From Letharia columbiana (taxonomy: Eukaryota; Ascomycota; Lecanoromycetes; Lecanorales; Parmeliaceae), in contig NW_023501037.1 in NCBI RefSeq assembly GCF_014066305.1, positions 1,302,501 through 1,366,500 on the forward strand: DNA of 64,000 bases, written 5' to 3'. The notes under the pieces are model-generated. The model did no database searches and was not told the DNA's origin. It worked only from the letters and a program-made list of their open reading frames with translations. Shown in pieces: positions 57,501 to 64,000 of the stretch. Made by a program: the position numbers and the translations under genes. How positions within the stretch are numbered: the stretch's first letter is position 1; each line of letters opens with the position of its first letter.

Positions 57501-58745
57501 ATGGCGTCAGCCGGCGGCTTGACTCGTCGCCGTGGCGCTGGGGGAGGGGGTGGAGCCTCCGCGTCTACCGCTGAGGATGGAGAAGACGCAAGCCGAGTCA
57601 GCTCCCCAGCGCCAAAAGCCTACAACGACCGTGCACCAGAAACATCCTACACAGGCGGAGAGAATGGACACAAGATAGCTTTCGATCCACGGGATATAAG
57701 TGAGAGTGAGGAGCGGAGCAAGCAGCCTAAATTGACGCTCATGGAGGAGGTGCTGCTGATGGGGTTGAAGGACAAGCAGGTACAATTGGCCTTTCTGAGC
57801 TTTCGACGATTCGAGACTGACATTGACCGTGTGCAAGGGCTATCTGTCGTTCTGGAACGATAACATCTCCTACGCTCTAAGAGGATGCATAGTCATCGAG
57901 TTAGCTTTCAGAGGCCGCGTGAGCATGCAAAAGGACTCGTCGAGGCGGCGCTTCCCGTTGGCAGACAGGGTCATTGAGGTTATTGATGACAACTTGACTG
58001 GAGAAGTCCTCCTGGATGAGGCATTGAAGATGATGAAGTCGAGTGAGAAGATGAGCGTTAGTTCGTGGATAGATCTGATGAGTGGTATGGGCCAGCAAAT
58101 CTACGCTTATCATGCAGAGCTCCTAGGACTGACGTCTTCACTAGGGGAGACATGGAATCTCATGAAGATCGGCTACCAGCTAAAGCAAGTACGAGAGCGC
58201 CTCGCCAAAGGTCTTGTAGACAAAGGCATCCTGCGCACCGAAAAGCGCAACTTCCTCCTCTTCGACATGGCCACCCACCCAGTCGCGGATGGAGGCGCGA
58301 AGGACGAGATTCGAAGGCGGGTCCGCAACGTATTGACGAACCGGACGGTCGTCCTTCCACCCAGCCAGTTCCTCCCCGAAGAAATGGAGTTCCGATACAT
58401 CAGAACGATTGCGATGGTATGCGCGGCCTATGCGGCAAATGTGTTGGAGAACGCTTTGGCAACTCTAGGTCATGAGGCCAGAGAAAGGGCGTTCGCGCAG
58501 GTCGATGAACTATTGGCGGAATACTCGCAGTGGCCGTTTGGGAAGCGGACGGGGGGCGCCCAGGGGATAGGGGCAAACTTGGGGCAAGTGATTACGGATG
58601 AGGTCAATAAGAATAAGGACAGAGAATTACAGCTTGAGGTATGTTCTACCGTCGCTGACACTTTATACGGATACTGATTCTTATAATTACACAGGTCGTA
58701 GCTGCTTGCCTGAGCGTTTTCACCCGGCTGGATTCGTTGTTATAA
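57501..58745 (+). CDS. VPS74: GOLPH3/Vps74 PI4P-binding Golgi protein, 376 aa
   Basis: Three exons (57501-57779, 57838-58638, 58695-58745) with 58 and 56-nt introns. Vps74 binds phosphatidylinositol 4-phosphate on the Golgi and the cytosolic tails of glycosyltransferases, keeping them in the Golgi by COPI recycling. The N-terminus is basic and glycine-rich (LTRRRGAGGGGG). Then follow the family core: PKLTLMEEVLLMGLKDKQ, GYLSFWNDNISYALRGCIVI, LAFRGRVSM, LDEALKMMKSS, VSSWIDLMSG, TWNLMKIGYQLKQVRERLAK, LVDKGILRTEKRNFLLFDMA and THPVAD, and the C-terminal helix LQLEVVAACLSVFTRLDSLL. The same window carries a GT32 mannosyltransferase, a plausible type of client, though adjacency is not evidence of interaction. 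Confidence 0.96.
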
Positions 58746-60642
58746 GGTCGCATAAACTTGAAAGCGCAGAGGGACGGGAATTTCTTTGCACGGTTCCTAC
58801 TGTATTCTCGCGGAAAACATGGCGCATCACGACTCACCAGGTACGAGGCGGATGGAAATTGTCTGCGTATCATAACAGATGCCCAGATGCCGAGAGACTT
58901 GCTTCTCCTGAAACATTTGGCGGAGCGACTCCAATAACACGCCAGTCCAGAATGGCATAATGTAACCCAGTGTGAGATACTTAGAAATGATGAAAATAGT
59001 CCATCCCTACCAAGCCGACGATGATTCCACACTCGAGCTCTCAAAGCCATAGTTCGCGTGGGATTGTTTCCCTTCAAACCGCCGAAACGTCGCGGATTCG
59101 TCCCTTTTGAGGTGCCTGACCACAATGACGATGTGTTTTGGGCTCGACCCCTCGATCTCAAAGGACTGATTCGCTGTTGCTGACGGGTTCAAGACTTGCG
59201 AATTGGGGGGGGGGGGGGGCTACTCACCATCGCTCCATCGAACGTTGATCTCACATTGCGCCCCCTGAAACACCGCTCAGTCTTGGGAAATTTTCAGCTG
59301 GGCGAACGTCTCGAACGGCCAGTTGGTCTGAGGAAGGGTTGCCAGGCTGCCGACACCGAACATGTCCGCTCGATCGGGCAGGTGGCTAAAAAGTGCCTTG
59401 CCTTTGCCCTCGAAGAAAAAGGGCATGCGTCATGCAGGGACCACGGATGGACCACGGACGGGTACCGATCACGAAGCACCTGTCCATCTGGCATATTTTC
59501 TCCAAGGGCAAGATCTCGGTAATCTGGCCATGGCGTCGCGGTATGACGCCAGAACACCGTCTCACCGTTTGGGGTCCGCGCTCGACGGACCGGTTCTGAT
59601 TGGAGGGACGCGGGTCTCACTGCTTTTTGGAGTTGTACGAGCTTCTCCTGCATTCGGTAGAGATTTGCCAACCGGGCATCTGCACGCTGGAGTTGCGTCA
59701 GATGACAAATAAGCAGAGGAAGGGTCCGAGTGTTGAGATGTCGAGGGATTGTCGTTTTTCTTGAAAAGCGCAGCACTCACCCAGGAGCAGGAAAGGAGTT
59801 GGCAGCAGCCAGAGCAAGAAGTGGCGGCTTGGAGCGGTCGAGTACGAGATACATTGCTGGTGAATAATTGGAACGGCAATGTGCGCGGACTGGCCTGGGC
59901 TTTATCATTTCATGTGTCTCGCCCGAAAGCGATATGCACCAGGATTAAGATGGATCATGATGCACACCTGTCGATCTGGCATATTCACGCGCTCGCACTC
60001 GGTACCTTAGAGTGCAGATTTTCCTTATCCCGCATCACTGAGTACCCATGCTCGTATCGTGTTCTGGACCCTTGAAACTGAGGATGCCGCTTTTGATCAT
60101 GCTTCTCACAGTAGTATGTCCCGTCTTTGCGGTTTTTGATTCTACAGTGACGCAGGGCACCATGTGCGAGCCCGAGGAAGTCAGACCCATTCATTATTAT
60201 TGCGTGGTACTCTCAGCAAAGCCGATGAATGGTCAGGAGTTGCCAGCTGGCGAAAAGAAGCGAAGGCGAGTCAAGCTCTGTTGGCTACTCTACTCTACAC
60301 CGTACTATAATAATGAGAATTGATCCAATCAGCTTCTCCGAGCAAGGCCTTGGATCTGCACCAGATGGAACAAGCGGCTGATTGTCAGAAGCACAATCGC
60401 ATGCGTACTACTACTGTATCGAATCCGTAATCTGTGCTTCGTATGTAGAGTCAGTAGAGGAATCCAGATCGACCCAAAGTGTCAGATCTACGGCACTCGG
60501 AGAAGTCAATCGGAATGCTTTTCTTCTCACAGTGGCTTTGATCGCATGTGGCTAGGTCCGATGTGCTCCCCATGCAGTACCGTTGCCATCGGTCGATCCG
60601 GTCGTGGCAAAGGAGCTACCTCCGTCGTAGCAGTAGCACTAC
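58746..60642. other. Region with weak minus-strand coding potential and a G15 run
   Basis: A 15-base G homopolymer lies at 59205-59219. On the minus strand a start at about 59850 (MYLVLDRSKPPLLALAAANS...) is followed by a GTGAGT donor, and a downstream frame reads ADARLANLYRMQEKLVQLQK...NGETVFWRHT. The phases I tried do not join them cleanly, so I do not call a gene. A plus-strand frame at 60048-60323 has a hydrophobic start but no other support. Confidence 0.35.
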
Positions 60643-61245
60643 CTACTCTACCTTAAGGTACTTTAGGGAACAAGCAACCGCTAAATTAACGGTAGGGTGT
60701 CTTAGCTTTCTCCATTGGCTTCGTCTGGTTATCTTGCTGGTAGCCTGACACACGGTCACGGTCTCTTCTCCGCTCGCCCCCACTACAATTTGAGGCCAAG
60801 GGAGAAGGGGTATGTGCCCACGAACAGTGTCCCTATTACCTATTGCCTTTGACTTGACATGTGGAATGGAGAAAACCCGAGACCAAAAATCGGGAAGCAG
60901 CTGACTACGTTTCCTTTGCGGTTCGACAATCATTGGAGGTACGCATGGCTGCACCACCTTGCTTCGGGCTGCATTGGCTGGCCAGCCGATCTTTAGCGTT
61001 GCGGAGATGAGCCCTCGAGCAGGGCATTTGTTCAGCGGCGAATTCTGATGAGAGATGGAATTGTGGGCGATTGCGCTGTGACGTGCAGGGTCCGAAGCCT
61101 TCCATATATTTGAATTTGAATTTGAATTTGAATTTGAACTTAGCCAACTAACCGGCAGAGGTGAATGAGGCAGAGGAAAGAAGATTGACAAATCGGCGGT
61201 TGACCTCGTTTGAAGGCGTTGCAGAAAGCTTGCAAGCGAAGCCAT
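60643..61245 (-). CDS. Doubtful ORF, 200 aa
   Basis: An uninterrupted minus-strand frame. It includes an Asn/Ser dipeptide run made by the (TTTGAA) microsatellite and has no recognisable domain. Composition is mixed and no conserved motif was found. It may be non-coding promoter-side DNA. Confidence 0.2.
   Translation of the reverse strand: MASLASFLQRLQTRSTADLSIFFPLPHSPLPVSWLSSNSNSNSNSNIWKASDPARHSAIAHNSISHQNSPLNKCPARGLISATLKIGWPANAARSKVVQPCVPPMIVEPQRKRSQLLPDFWSRVFSIPHVKSKAIGNRDTVRGHIPLLPWPQIVVGASGEETVTVCQATSKITRRSQWRKLRHPTVNLAVACSLKYLKVE
61109..61138. repeat. (TTTGAA)5 microsatellite
   Basis: Five exact copies of the hexamer. Confidence 0.95.
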
Positions 61246-62646
61246 GGTCCAAAGCCTAAGAAAGTGGGAACCCTTGGGAAACCCTTGTGAACCCTTTTCC
61301 TCAGATCGCGCTAGTCTCGCTAATCTGGCAGTGAAAGTTTCTCATCTCAGATGGACCAATCATCGTTCCATTCTTCTTCTCGGAAAGAAAAGAGCCCGGG
61401 TGTAGTCCTCCTTTTCACCTTTTTAGCCTTCTTGGTGGGGCAAGCTCCTCAAGATTCAGGTGTGTGCTCCGTGAAATGATCTCCCGATCATCCGATTGCC
61501 TACCCTTTCGGGTATAGGGGACTTTGTCAGAAGTTGTCGCGTATCGTGTCGCTGTTTACGATTACGATTATTACGATTGAAGTGAGTGACAACTGACAAG
61601 CCTTGGACCCTACTTCACTTTTACTTTACCTTTTCCTTTATTATTCACTCCTGCTTCTCCTTTCTTTGGCCTATTACCTTCTTAGCTTCCCGACCGGAGC
61701 CGTAGCCGAGTACTTCCATCTCTCAATAGATTGGTCTCTTATCAAACGTAGTCGCGTCTCTCTCCCTCTCCCTCTCCCTCACCCTTTCCCTCACTCCCTC
61801 TTCCTTCCTCCTTCAATTACGCTACTTGATTGATTGATTTCCATTAATAAGTAATAAAATCCCCACATCCCACATCTCTCTTACTTTCTACTTCTTCTTC
61901 CTCCTCTTCTTCTTCTCCTTCTTTCTTCTTCCTCCATGAATTAAGGACTTAATTCTCTCCTCCCAAATCAAAAAAAAAACCTCTTCTTCCTCCCTTACTC
62001 TTTTTCTTCCCGGCTTTCATCAAATCACTCTTCCTCCCAACCGCTATATCATCCGATCTCCAAACTCCTCTTTACTCTACCATACTTTACATCTGATCAT
62101 TGTCCTCTTTTTCAATTAGCCGACGATCACTCTTCCCATCACTCACGAGTACGAAACGCCCGCCCTCGGCAGTTTGGCGCAGGTCCAATCCGCAATTCCA
62201 GATCGATCCCCGCGGTCCGCTGCCCTGACCATCGCAGGGTCTCTATATCGATATTGCCCGCCCCTCCCACCTCACACCAAACAAGTTCTTCAATTCTCTT
62301 CCTTCCATCCCCCAACAGCAATCCTCCAATTATTCTTCGACTCTCCCTCAACTGCTGTCTCATCACTCGCCCGCGTCGACCCTTTGCCCTCTGCTCTGTG
62401 CCCGTGCGACTCGATTGTCGCCAAAGCCCTGGACCCATAAAGTTCAAGCCTCCGAAACACGCGATATTATTCCAGACGCCTGGTCGCTGCCTGCAACACA
62501 TAACCGCCGACAATCCTCTCTTCCCCCAGATTCTTCCTTCTCACCTTTCCTCTCGGACAGAGCCTGAGCTTCGGTTTCTACTTACAAGCTGTATTGTCGG
62601 ATTCTGTTCTCTGCACAAGGCAAGGCGATCAACAAATCATATCAAC
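61246..62646. promoter_or_regulatory. Long CT-rich promoter/5' leader of the 62.6-kb gene
   Basis: From about 61.6 to 62.1 kb the plus strand is strongly pyrimidine-rich (CTCCCTCTCC, TTCTTCTTCCTCC runs), typical of strong or regulated fungal promoters and long 5' UTRs. Short upstream frames (61603-61833, 62174-62440, and one at 62254 in frame with the gene start) are probably not genes; the first two could act as upstream ORFs if transcribed. Confidence 0.5.
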
Positions 62647-63987
62647 ATGCCTCCCCAGCGTACCATTCCGCCTGCAAAGGCTTTGAAGACTGAACGGACC
62701 CATGAGGAAAATCAAGAGCGGTATGGCATGCTCTCTTACCTCATTCTATGAACCATTTTCTTATTGAATTACAGTGCCTACATTGCCGCCTCCAGGAGAA
62801 GTGACCGCAGTCTTGAGGCTAGGGTCGAGTCGGCACGACGAGCCTCGGAGATTCACAAGAGACGCACCGGTCGTTCACTACGAGTCACCGAACAAGATGT
62901 GGTCAACGAGGAGATGTATGAAGAGGAAGATGATGACCTACCCATGCAGTACCGACGACTTACCGCCCACCTGCAAACTGGATCAGCCGACTTTAATCGA
63001 CGCCTGTCGGCATATCTCACAAACCATGTCGCCATGAGGTCTGCTTTGGATCAGGCCATCACGAACTCATACGCCCAGCAATACCCCAACGCTCCACAAT
63101 TCGCGCATAATCAGAACATATATCCTTCTCCATTCATGGCCCACAAGATGCCTCAGCAGCAATCACCATCATTCGCTCAGCCATATCCCACACCAGGAAC
63201 ACCTGGTTACCGACCTAGCCATCAAGCACGCTCAGCCTCCGGTTCCCATGGTACCCCAACCTATTCCCCGAACATCCCTGCACCGAGTCCGATCCAGGCT
63301 GTACCCCAGATGGATCGTCGTCGTACATCAGCATCATCCAAGTCATCGTCGCACTCGCCAACGGGGCAACCAGTGACACCACAGTCCATGCATGCAATGC
63401 CTGCGCTTCCCCAAACATCATCCACGTCCAACGTGAAACAAGAAGGTCAGACCTCACAGCAGATGAGGGCGCCCCAACAGCCTTCCCCAGTGCAACGACA
63501 GCACTCATTCGGTGCGATGAATGGATTTTCCAATATGAGCCCTTTCACTACATCGCTTCCGACCGAAGCACAAATGCTCTTAGGACCGGCCTTGGATCCT
63601 AATGATTCATTTACATCCATGTTGATGGCTGGAAGCGAAACCCTGCCACAGTCGTACAATTACAACACGACTCCATCTACCTTTCAGAAGCCGCGAAGCT
63701 TCAATCAGTCATATGATGGCATGAGCGCCACGCTCGCACCGAGTGCTCTGGACATGTCACCTCGCCATCAAATCTACGCTCAGCCATCTACGACAATATC
63801 TGCATCGCCAGCACCGTCGCCAGCATTTCAGCTTCCCTACGATGCTTCACTCCATGACTTCTCAAAGTGTCAGATGTATGCCGGTGGGAACAGCGCATCT
63901 GGCAGCGGCACAGTCACCCCTGTCGGTATCGACGGAGGCTGGGATGCTTTCATCAACGACACATCGTGGACTGAGAATACCACCTAA
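62647..63987 (+). CDS. Conserved fungal Q/P/S-rich protein, putative nuclear regulator, 428 aa
   Basis: Two exons (62647-62720 and 62775-63987) joined by a 54-nt intron that restores ENQERAYIAASRRSDRSLEA. The N-terminal 130 residues are charged and conserved-looking: THEENQER, ARVESARRASEIHKRRTGRS, RVTEQDVVNEEMYEEEDDDL, PMQYRRLTAHLQTGSADFNR and RRLSAYLTNHVAMR. The remaining 300 residues are Gln/Pro/Ser-rich with low complexity, as in transcriptional activators or co-regulators, and end GGWDAFINDTSW. I recognise this N-terminal block as one found in filamentous fungi but know no experimental function. The long leader and disordered region suggest a regulated gene. Confidence 0.8.
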
Positions 63988-64000
63988 GCATCTCTCGGTC

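Noticed and set aside
59294..59879. Two-exon minus-strand gene (MYLVLDRSKPPL... plus ...LANLYRMQEKLVQ...)
   Set aside because: A donor and branch-like sites exist but no acceptor gives a phase that joins the two frames without a stop.

Overview
The window is nuclear DNA of a filamentous ascomycete (Pezizomycotina; a Dothideomycete is my best guess but the sequence does not settle it). The evidence is short spliceosomal introns (mostly 45-90 nt, GTRNGT...YTNAY...YAG), fungal gene families (SAT4/rhodopsin-domain membrane protein, SesA-type NLR, GT32 mannosyltransferase), and two gene-poor, extremely AT-rich blocks in which recognisable LTR retrotransposons are riddled with C-to-T and G-to-A changes, the signature of repeat-induced point mutation (RIP). 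No bacterial, CRISPR, rRNA or biosynthetic-cluster features were seen.

Layout. 1-17.4 kb is gene-rich: an HD-domain pseudogene (minus), a hypothetical ORF, an Ariadne-type RBR ubiquitin ligase, a 92-aa two-helix membrane protein ending only 20 bp before GPI1 (GPI-GlcNAc transferase subunit), a Cys-rich hypothetical protein, two tandem paralogues of unknown function, MSH2, and a SAT4-family gene killed by a nonsense codon and a 10-bp tandem duplication. 17.8-27.0 kb is RIPped DNA: an unknown AT-rich repeat, a near-pure poly(A) tract of 343 bp, and a Copia element on the minus strand carrying a nested short LTR element and a young solo LTR. 27.2-28.5 kb is an island with a METTL/EEF1AKMT4-like methyltransferase and an ankyrin relic. 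30.07-47.62 kb is a single Copia insertion (perfect 5-bp CATAG target duplication) into which a mariner-like MITE, a hAT-like MITE, an old short LTR element, a complete Gypsy element and a fresh, almost un-RIPped short LTR element have inserted. 47.6-64 kb is gene-rich again: a SesA/NB-ARC/TPR NLR, a hemerythrin-like HHE protein, a GT32 glycosyltransferase, a divergent pair of respiratory complex I genes (NDUFS8 homologue and mitochondrial acyl carrier protein), GOLPH3/VPS74, a long low-confidence region, and a conserved Q/P/S-rich protein.

Functional themes are housekeeping: ubiquitination, GPI anchoring, mismatch repair, Golgi glycosylation (GT32 plus GOLPH3, which retains Golgi glycosyltransferases) and complex I assembly. 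The gene-for-gene structure near the AT blocks is less stable: pseudogenes, relics and an NLR lie next to the transposon nests. Exon boundaries below were worked out by hand from splice motifs, reading phase and family conservation. No database search was possible.
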